Shown in pieces: positions 1 to 7,825 of a DNA stretch of 17,242 nucleotides; position 1 is the first letter of the stretch; every line of letters starts with the position of its first letter. The notes beneath the pieces are model-generated. The model did no database searches, was not told the DNA's origin, and was given only the letters and a program-made list of their open reading frames with translations. Origin of the DNA: Christensenella sp. UBA3792 (GTDB lineage: Bacteria > Bacillota > Clostridia > Christensenellales > CAG-138); NCBI GenBank assembly GCA_002369195.1, contig DFEW01000023.1:1-17242 (forward strand), given 5' to 3'. The position numbers were made by a program, and so were the translations under genes.

Positions 1-670
1 CGTCGATCGAAAGCTGATACAGCGCTTCGCCCGCGCCGAACAGACCGATCATCGCGACGATAAACCCGATTCCGCCGTCAAGATATCGGATGCCGAACGT
101 AAACCGATTGACCGAAAACTGCGAGGTATTGCCGACGCAGCCGAGAAACAGTCCGAGCGCCGCGCCGAGCAGTCCCTTCGTTATGCGCCCCTTGGAAACG
201 CTGCCGACCAGCAGCAGGGCAAGCAGACCGAGAAGCAGATAATCGACCGAGCGGAACAGGGATGAAATCTTTGCGATCTGCGGCGTCAGAAAAGCGAGCG
301 CGGCAATGCCGAGCAGCGTGCCGATGAACGACTGCACGCAGGCAAGTCCCATCGCTTCCGCCGCCTTGCCGCGCTGCGCAAGCGGATAGCCGTCAAAGCC
401 GGTTGCAACCGCCGCAGGAGCGCCGGGGATATTCAGAAGAATCGCGGAACGGGATCCGCCGTATACGACGCCGACGAAAACACCCATGATCAGCGCGATC
501 GCGGGCGTTTGCGACCATGTATAGGTCAGCGAAACAAGCAGGGAAACCGCCATCGTTCCGGACAGTCCGGGAATCGCACCGATGTACACGCCCAAAAACG
601 TCCCGAACGCTGCCGGAAACAGCACCTCGGGGCGGATCAACAGATGCAGTACGGATACGAAATCCTGCAT
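1..670 (-). CDS. tctA: TctA-type tricarboxylate transporter large permease (partial, N-terminal part)
   Basis: Large membrane subunit of a tripartite tricarboxylate transporter (TTT), which imports citrate-like carboxylates together with TctB and the binding protein TctC. About 223 residues of a family usually near 500 are present; the gene leaves the window at base 1. The translation shows the N-terminal hallmark GVYIGAIPGLSGTMAVSLL, then YGGSRSAILLNIPGAPAAV and GFDGYPLAQRGKAAEAMG, followed by hydrophobic helices. The start at 670 was chosen because the protein begins MQDFVSVLH and a GAGGTG ribosome site lies just upstream, overlapping the tctB stop codon; only 7 bases separate the two genes, so translation is probably coupled. 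The family assignment is strong from the motifs. The carboxylate carried cannot be told from sequence. Confidence 0.93.
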   Translation of the reverse strand, partial: MQDFVSVLHLLIRPEVLFPAAFGTFLGVYIGAIPGLSGTMAVSLLVSLTYTWSQTPAIALIMGVFVGVVYGGSRSAILLNIPGAPAAVATGFDGYPLAQRGKAAEAMGLACVQSFIGTLLGIAALAFLTPQIAKISSLFRSVDYLLLGLLALLLVGSVSKGRITKGLLGAALGLFLGCVGNTSQFSVNRFTFGIRYLDGGIGFIVAMIGLFGAGEALYQLSID

Positions 671-677
671 AAGCACC

Positions 678-1115
678 TCACGGAAGCGGCACGCGGAACA
701 GCACCGCGAACACGAGATACACAAGACCGGTCGTCGCCGCAGCGGCGATCAGCGATTTGAGCCAATGCTGATGCAGGACCGCGAAGCATGCGATGAACAA
801 AAACGCGGGGGAGACGATCCAAAACGGGACATGCAGGAGTAGCGCAGCACATACGCCCGCAAGCAGCAGCATCATCCAGAGAACCGTCGACAGCGAACCG
901 CGCGGCGCGGTTGCCGCACATCGGCAGACAAAGATGAGATTCAAAACGGCAAACAGCAAAAACGCCGCCGAGACGAGCAACGGAAAGGTGCCGCCGTTCA
1001 CGCCATCGGATGATAGCTGCAGCAAAACGGACGCGGCGAGGGCTGCAGCGCCCGCCGCGCACAAAAGGATCGCAAAGATGCGTTCCGCTGTGCGATTGTC
1101 CGTCTTTGCACTCAT
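678..1115 (-). CDS. tctB: TctB-type small membrane subunit of tricarboxylate transporter
   Basis: Small integral membrane subunit of the TTT system, 145 residues with four hydrophobic segments (roughly residues 12-32, 41-61, 74-94 and 101-140), the usual size and shape of TctB. Sequence conservation in this family is low, so the call rests on topology and on its place between tctC and tctA. The start at 1115 (MSAKTDNRTAERIF) is preferred over an upstream ATG at 1184: it overlaps the tctC stop in an ATGA arrangement, and the longer form would add a charged stretch lying inside tctC. Its stop codon overlaps the ribosome site of tctA. Confidence 0.85.
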   Translation of the reverse strand: MSAKTDNRTAERIFAILLCAAGAAALAASVLLQLSSDGVNGGTFPLLVSAAFLLFAVLNLIFVCRCAATAPRGSLSTVLWMMLLLAGVCAALLLHVPFWIVSPAFLFIACFAVLHQHWLKSLIAAAATTGLVYLVFAVLFRVPLP

Positions 1116-2041
1116 TCGATGTTCAGCGCCTTGAGACTTGCGGCGCGCCATGCTTCGATGTATTCGTTCGCTTCCTGTCCGCAAAGACCGAGCGGCTCCA
1201 CATACAGATTGGTGAGGACCTTTTGGTACGATGCATCCGTGTACGCCTCCCCGAATGCCGTGCTCAACGTATCGATCGTGCTTTTATCGGTCCCCTTCTT
1301 GACGAATACGCCGTAGAACGGTCCCCACGGCAGGTATTCGGAAAATGCCGGATCATACTCGGTGATCGGCGGTACATCGGGCAGCGCGTCGACCGGCGCA
1401 TCGGTCAGCATGCAGAGGTAGCGCATCTTGCCTTCGCGGCACGCCTCGACGCCGGACTGCAGCTTCGATACCGTCACGTCGCATTCGCCGTTCAGAACGG
1501 CGGTGCGGGCGGTCGCGTCGCTGTCGTACGGGATCTCGGCAAATGTCGCGCCGGTCACGGCATAAATGAAACGTGCGACGGTCCACGGAAGACCGCCCTT
1601 CGAGGTGGTGGCAAGACGGATCGTGCCGGGGTTCGCCTTTGCAGCATCGATCAGCGAAGCAAAGTCCGCATACGGCGCATTTGCGGCGACCGTCACGCCG
1701 ACCGTCTCGTAGCCGACCAGCAGAACGCAGTCGAAATCGCGATAGGTTAGATCGGATAGTCCGAGCGCATCGTACATGGCGGGGTTTTCCGCGCCGAGCA
1801 GCAGCGTCGTGCCGTCGGCGGGCTTGTCGTACACGTACTGCGTGGCAAGCGTTCCGGTTCCGCCGGACATGTTGCGCGGCAGAACGGTGCGGCCGAGCTT
1901 CTTTTCCGCGAGCGTGCAAAGCGGACGCATCAGCATATCGGTGCCGCCGCCTTCGCCCCATTGAATGATGCCGTTGATCTGTGATGCCGTGCACCCCAAA
2001 AGGAGCATTGCAGCAAGAAACACAGCAAGCAAACGCTTCAT
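1112..2041 (-). CDS. tctC: TctC-type solute-binding lipoprotein of tricarboxylate transporter
   Basis: Extracytoplasmic binding protein of the TTT system, 309 residues. It begins MKRLLAVFLAAMLLLGC, a lipoprotein signal with a lipobox (LLLGC, Cys17), so it is probably anchored to the outer face of the membrane. Family signatures include WGEGGGTDMLMRPL near the N-terminus (the GGxTD loop), NMSGGTGTLATQYVYDKPADGTTLL and the closing region VKKGTDKSTIDTL. The start at 2041 is supported by an AGAGGTG ribosome site 6 bases upstream; the longer ATG at 2131 would place a hydrophobic, non-signal extension through the promoter. First gene of tctCBA, read from a promoter at 2070-2098. No TctDE-type two-component regulator is in the window. 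Confidence 0.93.
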   Translation of the reverse strand: MKRLLAVFLAAMLLLGCTASQINGIIQWGEGGGTDMLMRPLCTLAEKKLGRTVLPRNMSGGTGTLATQYVYDKPADGTTLLLGAENPAMYDALGLSDLTYRDFDCVLLVGYETVGVTVAANAPYADFASLIDAAKANPGTIRLATTSKGGLPWTVARFIYAVTGATFAEIPYDSDATARTAVLNGECDVTVSKLQSGVEACREGKMRYLCMLTDAPVDALPDVPPITEYDPAFSEYLPWGPFYGVFVKKGTDKSTIDTLSTAFGEAYTDASYQKVLTNLYVEPLGLCGQEANEYIEAWRAASLKALNIE

Positions 2042-2069
2042 AAAACACCTCTGAAAAGAATATGATACA

Positions 2070-2098
2070 ATTATAAAGAAAACACTTGCATTTTGCAA
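2070..2098 (-). promoter_or_regulatory. Promoter of tctCBA (sigma-70/A type)
   Basis: On the minus strand a -35 TTGCAA (2093-2098), a 17-base spacer and a perfect -10 TATAAT (2070-2075). The predicted start is near 2063, giving a leader of about 22 bases with an AGAGGTG ribosome site. It overlaps the metK promoter on the other strand. Confidence 0.7.
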
Positions 2099-2099
2099 G
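2085..2099. repeat. Inverted repeat CTTGCA-TTT-TGCAAG between divergent promoters
   Basis: A perfect 6-base inverted repeat with a 3-base centre that contains both -35 elements of the diverging tctC and metK promoters. It could be an operator for a dimeric regulator or could follow simply from the overlapping -35 boxes; no regulator gene is adjacent. Confidence 0.5.
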
Positions 2100-2114
2100 A
2101 AGGGATGATACAAT
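2086..2114 (+). promoter_or_regulatory. Promoter of the SAM riboswitch-metK transcript
   Basis: TTGCAT (2086-2091), a 17-base spacer and TACAAT (2109-2114) on the plus strand. Predicted start near 2121, about 17 bases ahead of riboswitch helix P1. Its -35 sits between the -10 and -35 of the tctC promoter, so the two promoters share DNA. Confidence 0.65.
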
Positions 2115-2137
2115 ACACGTCGAAAATTCAATATTGC

Positions 2138-2230
2138 CTTATCAAGAGTGACGGAGGGACGGGCCCTGTGAAGTCCGGCAACCTACAAATGCAAGGTGCC
2201 AATTCCCGCAGCGCAAGCTGAAAGATGAGA
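2138..2230 (+). ncRNA. SAM-I (S-box) riboswitch
   Basis: Transcribed aptamer that binds S-adenosylmethionine and shuts off metK when SAM is plentiful. The strand shows the S-box core in order: the 5' P1 strand CTTATC (2138-2143) followed by AAGAG, GGAGGGAC..GGCCCTGTGAAG (P2 region), CCGGCAACC, AAGGTGCCAATTCC, the CAGC..AAGCTG hairpin (P4), then GAAAGATGAGA with the 3' P1 strand GATGAG (2224-2229). P1 pairs over six positions including one U-G. It lies about 60 bases ahead of metK and is followed directly by a terminator, the classical transcription-attenuation layout in Bacillota. Confidence 0.95.
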
Positions 2231-2236
2231 TACACG

Positions 2237-2262
2237 AAAGCTCATCGCCATGAGCTTTTTTG
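2237..2262 (+). terminator. Riboswitch-controlled intrinsic terminator
   Basis: Perfect 9-base stem AAAGCTCAT (2237-2245) / ATGAGCTTT (2250-2258), loop CGCC, then a T tract. The 5' arm segment CTCATC (2241-2246) is exactly complementary to the 3' P1 strand GATGAG (2224-2229), forming the antiterminator. SAM binding stabilises P1, frees the terminator arm and stops transcription ahead of metK. Confidence 0.92.
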
Positions 2263-2290
2263 TTTGTCGGTAAGGCGGAAAGAAGGAGAC

Positions 2291-3481
2291 ATGAGAAAAT
2301 CGTATTTTACCAGTGAATCGGTCACGATCGGGCATCCCGACAAAATCTGTGACCAGATCAGCGACGCGGTGCTCGACGCGATCTTAAAGGAAGATCCGAA
2401 CGCACGTGTGGCATGCGAAACCGCCTGCACGACCGGACTCGTACTCGTCATGGGCGAGATCACCACGGAATGCTACGTGGACATTCAAAGCATCGTTCGA
2501 AAGACCGTCTGCGACATCGGCTACAACCGCGCAAAGTTCGGCTTTGACGGCAGCACCTGCGGCGTTATCGTTGCGCTCGACGCACAGTCGGACGATATCG
2601 CGCTCGGCGTCGACCGTTCGCTCGAAAGCAAGCAGGGGATCGATGCCGATCCGCTCGACACCGGCGCGGGAGATCAGGGCATGATGTTCGGTTACGCATG
2701 CGATGAAACGCCGATCCTGATGCCGCTGCCGATCGATCTTGCGCATGCGCTGACCAGAAAGCTCACCAAGGTCCGTCAGAACGGCACGCTGAATTATCTG
2801 CGTCCCGACGGCAAGGCGCAGGTCACCGTCGAATACGCTGACGACAAGCCGGTGCACATCGATACCGTCGTCGTTTCGACCCAGCACGACGAGCATGTGA
2901 CGCACGAACAGCTGGAAGCGGACATGATCGAGCACGTCATCCGTCCGGCGCTGCCCGCGGAGCTGTTCGATGAAAACACCCGCATCCTCGTCAATCCGAC
3001 CGGCCGGTTCGTGATCGGCGGTCCGCAGGGCGATTCGGGTCTCACGGGACGAAAGATCATCGTGGATACCTACGGCGGCTATGCGCGTCACGGCGGCGGC
3101 GCATTCTCCGGCAAGGACCCGACGAAGGTTGACCGCAGCGCGTCCTACATGGCCAGATACGTTGCAAAGAACATCGTTGCGGCAAAGCTCGCGAAGCGCT
3201 GTGAACTGCAGGTCGCGTATGCGATCGGCGTCGCAAGACCCGTTTCCGTGCGCGTAGACACGTTCGGAACCGGCGTCGTTTCGGACGAGCTTCTGGAAAA
3301 AGCGGTGCAGAAGGTCTTCGATCTGCGCCCGAAAGCGATCATTGAAACGCTCGATCTTCGCCGTCCGATCTATGAGCAGACCGCAAAGAACGGACACTTC
3401 GGCAACCCCGACTTCCCGTGGGAAAAGACCGATCGCGTCGACGCGTTAAAGAGCGCCGTCGAAACACTCAAAAACGCATAA
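2291..3481 (+). CDS. metK: S-adenosylmethionine synthetase
   Basis: Cytosolic enzyme making S-adenosylmethionine from methionine and ATP; 396 residues, the normal MetK length. Visible signatures are [13 protein letters not shown] (14-26, N-terminal ATP/metal site), the hexapeptide region [12 protein letters not shown] (125-136), the methionine/ATP loop region around [14 protein letters not shown] (242-255) and the P-loop-like [17 protein letters not shown] (268-284). The start at 2291 ([10 protein letters not shown]) follows an AAGGAG ribosome site; an in-frame ATG at 2225 lies inside the riboswitch and is not credible. It is expressed from its own promoter under feedback control of the SAM-I riboswitch and ends at a strong hairpin shared with the converging murF. 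Confidence 0.98.
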   Translation: MRKSYFTSESVTIGHPDKICDQISDAVLDAILKEDPNARVACETACTTGLVLVMGEITTECYVDIQSIVRKTVCDIGYNRAKFGFDGSTCGVIVALDAQSDDIALGVDRSLESKQGIDADPLDTGAGDQGMMFGYACDETPILMPLPIDLAHALTRKLTKVRQNGTLNYLRPDGKAQVTVEYADDKPVHIDTVVVSTQHDEHVTHEQLEADMIEHVIRPALPAELFDENTRILVNPTGRFVIGGPQGDSGLTGRKIIVDTYGGYARHGGGAFSGKDPTKVDRSASYMARYVAKNIVAAKLAKRCELQVAYAIGVARPVSVRVDTFGTGVVSDELLEKAVQKVFDLRPKAIIETLDLRRPIYEQTAKNGHFGNPDFPWEKTDRVDALKSAVETLKNA

Positions 3482-3483
3482 AC

Positions 3484-3518
3484 AAATGCCCTCCGATCCA
3501 ATGTCGGAGGGCATTTTT
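3484..3518. terminator. Terminator between converging metK and murF
   Basis: A long stem ATGCCCTCCGA (3486-3496) / TCGGAGGGCAT (3504-3514) with a 7-base loop and a T run after it on the plus strand. The 5' flank (AAA at 3484-3486) also supplies a short T run on the minus strand, so it probably serves both genes, more strongly metK. Confidence 0.88.
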
Positions 3519-3529
3519 GCATCGTTTAT

Positions 3530-4852
3530 TTACATTGCCACAATCGCTTCCACCACGCGCTTCAATCGCATACCGAACGATGCTTTGACCAGAATCGTAT
3601 CGCCGTCGTGCAGCAGGGAGGGGAGCGCGGTGATGAGCGCATCGACGGTATCGAACGCAAGCGACTGGTCGAACGCCGCATTCTTGGCAAGCTGTCCCGC
3701 GGTCAGCATCAGATCGACGCCGCAGTTTCTTGCGTACGCGCCGATGCGCGCATGGTATGACGGCGCGTTCTCGCCGAGCTCCAGCATATCGCCGAAGATG
3801 CACACACGCCGTCCGTCGGCGTTTTTCAGTACGTCGAGCGCCGCTTCCATCGAAGTCGGATTGCAGTTGTATGCGCCGTCGATGACCGTAAACCGACCGG
3901 TTTTCACGATCACGGACCGTCCTGCGCCGGGCTGAAACGCCGCAAGCGCGTCGAGCGCTTTCTCGTCTGGCACGTGCAGAAGATGCGCTACGGTGAGCGC
4001 GGCAAGCGCATTCAAAACCATATGCTTACCGGCGACATGGAGCGTGACGGGAAGCCGCTTTCCGAACAGCTCTGCGGTGAAATGAACACCCGAAATCCCG
4101 TCTTCCTTCAGGTCGACGGCGCGTACGGCGACGCCCTCGGAGAACCCGTAGGTAATCGCGTTCGGAATCGTGCGCAACAGGTCGTCGTCGCCGTTTGCAA
4201 TCACCGTGCCGTTCGGACGCATGCAGGAAAGCATCTCGGTCTTTCCCTTGAAGATGCCCTCGCGCGAGCCGAAAAACTCGATATGCGCTTCGCCGATATT
4301 CGTAAAGAGGCAGATCGTCGGCTGCGTGACGCGCGCGATCGCCGCGATCTCGCCGAAGTGGTTCGTGCCGAGCTCCATGACGGAAACCTCGTCGTCCTCC
4401 GTCAACTGCAGTACGGTCGTAGGAACGCCGGTCTGGTTGTTGAGATTGCTGACGGTCGCATGCGTGCGCAATGCCGTTTCCAGTACCGCCTTGACCATTT
4501 CCTTGGTCGTCGTTTTTCCGACGCTTCCGGTGATGCAAACAACCGGCAGATCGAACCGTTCACGGTGCAGCTTCGCAATGTTCTGGTACGCAAGCACCGT
4601 GTCTGCTACGCGCACATGCGCGGTCGGAACGTCGGTATCGGAGATCGACAGGATCGCGCCTTTTTCCATTGCGTCCGGAATGAACCGATGCCCGTCGAAG
4701 GTCTCGCCGCGGATCGCAACATATCCCATGCCGGGAACGAGCGTGCGCGTGTCGATCGTAAAGCCGTGCACGACGGGATCGCCGAAATCGGGCGGTGCAA
4801 CGAGCGTACCGCCGGTCGCATCCAGAATCTCACGAATCGTAAAGTCAGCCAT
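3530..4852 (-). CDS. murF: UDP-N-acetylmuramoyl-tripeptide--D-alanyl-D-alanine ligase
   Basis: Cytosolic ligase adding D-Ala-D-Ala to the UDP-MurNAc-tripeptide with ATP hydrolysis, the last soluble step of peptidoglycan precursor synthesis. 440 residues, usual for MurF. The Mur ligase P-loop GSVGKTTTK (109-117), the NLNNQTGVP segment typical of MurF, ELGTNHFGEI, NIGEAHIEFFGS and the C-terminal NPTSMEAAL and FGDMLELG are all present. The start at 4852 (MADFTIREILDATGG) has GGAG 7 bases upstream, lying within the ddl 3' end; the 8-base overlap with ddl implies translational coupling. An in-frame ATG at 4900 would add a basic tail lying inside ddl and is rejected. It acts on the product of the upstream ddl gene. 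Confidence 0.97.
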   Translation of the reverse strand: MADFTIREILDATGGTLVAPPDFGDPVVHGFTIDTRTLVPGMGYVAIRGETFDGHRFIPDAMEKGAILSISDTDVPTAHVRVADTVLAYQNIAKLHRERFDLPVVCITGSVGKTTTKEMVKAVLETALRTHATVSNLNNQTGVPTTVLQLTEDDEVSVMELGTNHFGEIAAIARVTQPTICLFTNIGEAHIEFFGSREGIFKGKTEMLSCMRPNGTVIANGDDDLLRTIPNAITYGFSEGVAVRAVDLKEDGISGVHFTAELFGKRLPVTLHVAGKHMVLNALAALTVAHLLHVPDEKALDALAAFQPGAGRSVIVKTGRFTVIDGAYNCNPTSMEAALDVLKNADGRRVCIFGDMLELGENAPSYHARIGAYARNCGVDLMLTAGQLAKNAAFDQSLAFDTVDALITALPSLLHDGDTILVKASFGMRLKRVVEAIVAM

Positions 4853-5882
4853 TCGTTTTCTCCATCGACATATGAATGATCGCGTCGCAAAGCTGTTCAT
4901 AGGAATAGCCGACGACGGCAGCTTCCTGCGGGAGCAGGGAAGTCGGCGTCATGCCAGGCAGGGTGTTCGCTTCGAGACAGTATGCTTCGCCGCGTTCGGT
5001 CAGCAGAAAATCGACGCGCCCGTATACCGAAAGCCCGAGGATCGAAAACACCTTCTCGGCGATGCTCTGAATGCTTTTTGTCGCCTGCTCGGAAATCTTC
5101 GCCGGGGTGACTTCTTCGGCAGCGCCCGCCTGATACTTGTTCTTGTAATCGTAGAATCCCTGCAGCGGAATGATCTCGATCGGCGGCAGCGCACGATCGC
5201 CCAGAATGCCGCAGGACAGCTCGCGACCCTTGATGTATTCCTCGACGAGGATGGTCGGTTCCTTCGAGAACGCAAGCTTCAGCGCCGCGTCCAGCTCGCT
5301 GCGGTCGGTTACAACGGAAACGCCGATCGACGAACCGCCGTTGCAGGGCTTGACGACGCAGGGGATCGAAAGGCGTTCGACGTCAAACGGCTCATCTGCA
5401 CGCAGACATACGCCGTCGGGCGTCAGCACACCGTGCTTGATAAACAACTGTTTGCTGATCCATTTGTCCATCGCCGCTTCACACGCCTTCGGACCGGAAC
5501 CGGTGTAGCGAATGCCGTGCTCGTCGAAGAATGCCTGCAGCTTGCCGTTTTCACCGCAGTCGCCGTGTAGACCCATGTAGACGATGTCCGCCTGCGCGCA
5601 AAGCTCCGGCACGTTGATGCCGATATACTCGTTAAAGCCGACCGTGCGTGAACGCCGCAGCGCATCGAGGTCGGGTTCGCGTTCGCCCACGCGATATGGC
5701 GCGAGCGGTTTTGCACTCGCAAACAAATCGGTCTTGCCGTCCCAATCGGGCAAACCGAAGAACAAATCGACGAGAATCGCTCTGTGTCCCAGCGACAGCA
5801 GCGCGTTGCAAGCCATCGTACCGCTTGAAAGCGATACTTCACGTTCGGGCGAAAGCCCGCCTGCCAATACCACAATGTTCAT
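4845..5882 (-). CDS. ddl: D-alanine--D-alanine ligase
   Basis: ATP-grasp enzyme joining two D-alanines, the dipeptide then used by MurF. 345 residues. Motifs in order: GGLSPEREVSLSSG (N-terminal D-Ala site), HGDCGENGKLQA, VVKPCNGGSSIGVS (ATP-binding loop), EEYIKGRELS, GFYDYKNKY (omega loop with the Lys-Tyr pair typical of D-Ala-D-Ala rather than D-Ala-D-Lac ligases) and EANTLPGMTPTSLLPQEA (metal and phosphate site). The start at 5882 (MNIVVLAGG) has GAGGT 8 bases upstream and a promoter just beyond it. The omega loop suggests ordinary vancomycin-sensitive precursors, by family knowledge. Confidence 0.97.
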   Translation of the reverse strand: MNIVVLAGGLSPEREVSLSSGTMACNALLSLGHRAILVDLFFGLPDWDGKTDLFASAKPLAPYRVGEREPDLDALRRSRTVGFNEYIGINVPELCAQADIVYMGLHGDCGENGKLQAFFDEHGIRYTGSGPKACEAAMDKWISKQLFIKHGVLTPDGVCLRADEPFDVERLSIPCVVKPCNGGSSIGVSVVTDRSELDAALKLAFSKEPTILVEEYIKGRELSCGILGDRALPPIEIIPLQGFYDYKNKYQAGAAEEVTPAKISEQATKSIQSIAEKVFSILGLSVYGRVDFLLTERGEAYCLEANTLPGMTPTSLLPQEAAVVGYSYEQLCDAIIHMSMEKTNG

Positions 5883-5905
5883 TGTTTCATACCTCACTAC
5901 TGTAT

Positions 5906-5934
5906 TATATAGCATAGTTTTGCATCGTTGACAA
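5906..5934 (-). promoter_or_regulatory. Promoter of ddl-murF
   Basis: Minus strand TTGTCA (5929-5934), a 17-base spacer and TATATA (5906-5911) preceded by TG (extended -10). A TATAAT reading two bases further along is also possible with a 19-base spacer. The leader is short and carries the ddl ribosome site. Confidence 0.55.
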
Positions 5935-5983
5935 ACGAATCTTTTGTGAACGATGATTTTACGACTATGCAACAACTTTGCGG

Positions 5984-6012
5984 TTGAAAACCGATCCCGC
6001 CTTGCGTACAAT
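5984..6012 (+). promoter_or_regulatory. Promoter of the M3 peptidase-to-apbE block
   Basis: TTGAAA (5984-5989), a 17-base spacer and TACAAT (6007-6012) on the plus strand, diverging from the ddl promoter. Its position downstream of the ATG at 5953 argues that translation starts at 6070. The leader contains a small GGGCTT/AAGCCC hairpin (about 6039-6058) just ahead of the ribosome site; its role is unclear. Confidence 0.6.
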
Positions 6013-6069
6013 GAGATAGGGCATTGCGTCGATTCCCGGGGCTTTTCGGCGAAGCCCGGAAAGGCGTAT

Positions 6070-7800
6070 ATGAAACGACTTTGCTCACTGCTGCTTGCCG
6101 TCCTGCTTGCGCTGACCGCATTGTGCTGTCATGCATTCCCGCTCGACGCCGTTGCGGCGTCCTATCTCTCTGTCGGCAGAAGAACCTGCTCGCAAAACAT
6201 GCAGCATGCGCACACGGACCTTTCGTTCGATGCGCTGTCCTGTGATGTGCCGGATCTTTCGCTCGAAATCGCACGGACGAAGGAGTTGCTCTTTCGCATC
6301 GACAACGGCGAGTGCAAGGACATCGACGCACAGCGAACGCTTGAGCAGCGCATCGAAGCGTTTTACCGCGCAAGAAGCGCCGCTTCGATCGCGTATGTGC
6401 GCCATTGTACGGATGTTGCGAACGACCAAAACCGCGAGGTATACGAGCATCTCAGCGCGCAGCTTGATGCATTCGGATGCCTTCTTCTTGAGGCACAGCG
6501 ACAGCTATGCGTCGATCCGGCTCTGAAGGACCGGTACGACGAAGAAACGGTGCGCGCAATCAAACGGGAAGCTGCGCTGCATCGACCCGCAATGCAGGCG
6601 CTGATGACGCGTGAACGCGAGCTGATCGGCGCATACGACGCACTTGCAGCGCTTTCGGTACGGTATGACGGAACGGACTGGACGCGCGAACGGATTCTGA
6701 CCGATCCGACCCTGTCCTACGCATCGTTTTGCAAGCTGTATGCGCTCTATCGGCATACATACAACGAGCGGGCGGGGAAGCTCTTTCTCGAACTGATCGA
6801 AACGCGCAACGCAATCGCACGGGCGGGCGGCTTTGATTCGTATGTCGAGTACGGCTACGAATCCTACGGACGGGATTATACGCCGCAGGATGCAGAACGA
6901 CTGGCGGAAACGGTCAGACGCGAGCTCGTTCCGCTGTTCGTTTCCCTGCAGCCCGCGTTTTACGAGGCGACGATGCGGCTGAACTGCGGCACGTACGAAA
7001 AGAAGCAGACGGTCGAAGCTGTCGGGCGGACGGTTGCGGATCTGCTGCCGGAATTTGCCGAGCCGTGGACATACATGATCGAACACGGCTTGCTGAACAT
7101 GGATACGTCGCCGACGCGCATGCCCGGCAGCTTCACAACGTATTTCGAAACGTATGGCGCGCCGTTTCTGTTTCTGTCGTGGGACGGTTCGTATGAAATG
7201 CCGACTACGCTGCTGCACGAATTCGGACATTACGCGGGCTACTATCTGAACGGCGTACAGCGCATGCGTTCCGCCGATCCGCTTGATCTTGCGGAAATTG
7301 ACGCACAGGGGCTTGAGCTTTTGGCGCTGACGCAGTATAATAATCTGTATGGTGCGCTTTCGGACGCGGCGCGCGTTGCGTCGCTTGTGCTCGCGCTCTA
7401 TGCGATCATTACCGGCTGCATGGAGGACGCGTTTCAGCAGTTTGCGTACCGGACGGAGCATGTGACGCTCGAACAGCTGAACGCCGCGTATGCGTCGCTG
7501 GCGAGCGCGTACGGGCTGAAGGACATGGGACTGTCGGGCGAATCCTGGGTCGAGATTTCGCACACATTCCGTGCGCCGATGTATTACATCAGCTACGCGA
7601 CAAGCATGCTCGGCGCGCTGCAGCTGTATGCGCTCTCCGACACCGACCGCGCGACTGCCGTATCGGCGTACCGGAAGATTCTCATGCGTCCGATCGGCGC
7701 GACGTTCCGAACGACTTTGCGGGACGCGAACCTGCGCGATCCCTTCGATCCATCCACCTGCGCAGCGCTGAAATCGATCTTTTCGGCGCTTTGTGCGTAA
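6070..7800 (+). CDS. Exported M3-family (oligoendopeptidase F-like) zinc metallopeptidase
   Basis: Predicted zinc oligopeptidase of the M3 clan, 576 residues. The zinc motif HEFGH is at 383-387 within TTLLHEFGHYAGYY; a likely third ligand is Glu409 in LAEIDAQGLELL. The C-terminal substrate region HTFRAPMYYISYA (498-510) provides the His and Tyr residues that M3 enzymes use. The first 30 residues (MKRLCSLLLAVLLALTALCC, then HAFPLDAVAA) look like a signal peptide, with a possible type I site after AVAA. Most M3 peptidases are cytoplasmic, so export is unusual. The start at 6070 has GGAAAGG upstream and lies below the promoter; the in-frame ATG at 5953 lies upstream of that promoter. First gene of the five-gene block; 25 bases separate it from the next gene. 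The natural substrate is unknown. Confidence 0.88.
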   Translation: MKRLCSLLLAVLLALTALCCHAFPLDAVAASYLSVGRRTCSQNMQHAHTDLSFDALSCDVPDLSLEIARTKELLFRIDNGECKDIDAQRTLEQRIEAFYRARSAASIAYVRHCTDVANDQNREVYEHLSAQLDAFGCLLLEAQRQLCVDPALKDRYDEETVRAIKREAALHRPAMQALMTRERELIGAYDALAALSVRYDGTDWTRERILTDPTLSYASFCKLYALYRHTYNERAGKLFLELIETRNAIARAGGFDSYVEYGYESYGRDYTPQDAERLAETVRRELVPLFVSLQPAFYEATMRLNCGTYEKKQTVEAVGRTVADLLPEFAEPWTYMIEHGLLNMDTSPTRMPGSFTTYFETYGAPFLFLSWDGSYEMPTTLLHEFGHYAGYYLNGVQRMRSADPLDLAEIDAQGLELLALTQYNNLYGALSDAARVASLVLALYAIITGCMEDAFQQFAYRTEHVTLEQLNAAYASLASAYGLKDMGLSGESWVEISHTFRAPMYYISYATSMLGALQLYALSDTDRATAVSAYRKILMRPIGATFRTTLRDANLRDPFDPSTCAALKSIFSALCA

Positions 7801-7825
7801 AACGATATTCAGAAAGGATATCCCT

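Noticed and set aside
2384..3397. A 337-codon minus-strand frame inside metK
   Set aside because: It is a shadow of metK, rich in Arg/Asp/Val, with no recognisable domain.
4170..5570. A 466-codon plus-strand frame across murF and ddl
   Set aside because: It is antisense to two enzymes with intact catalytic motifs; its composition is low-information and there is no ribosome site.
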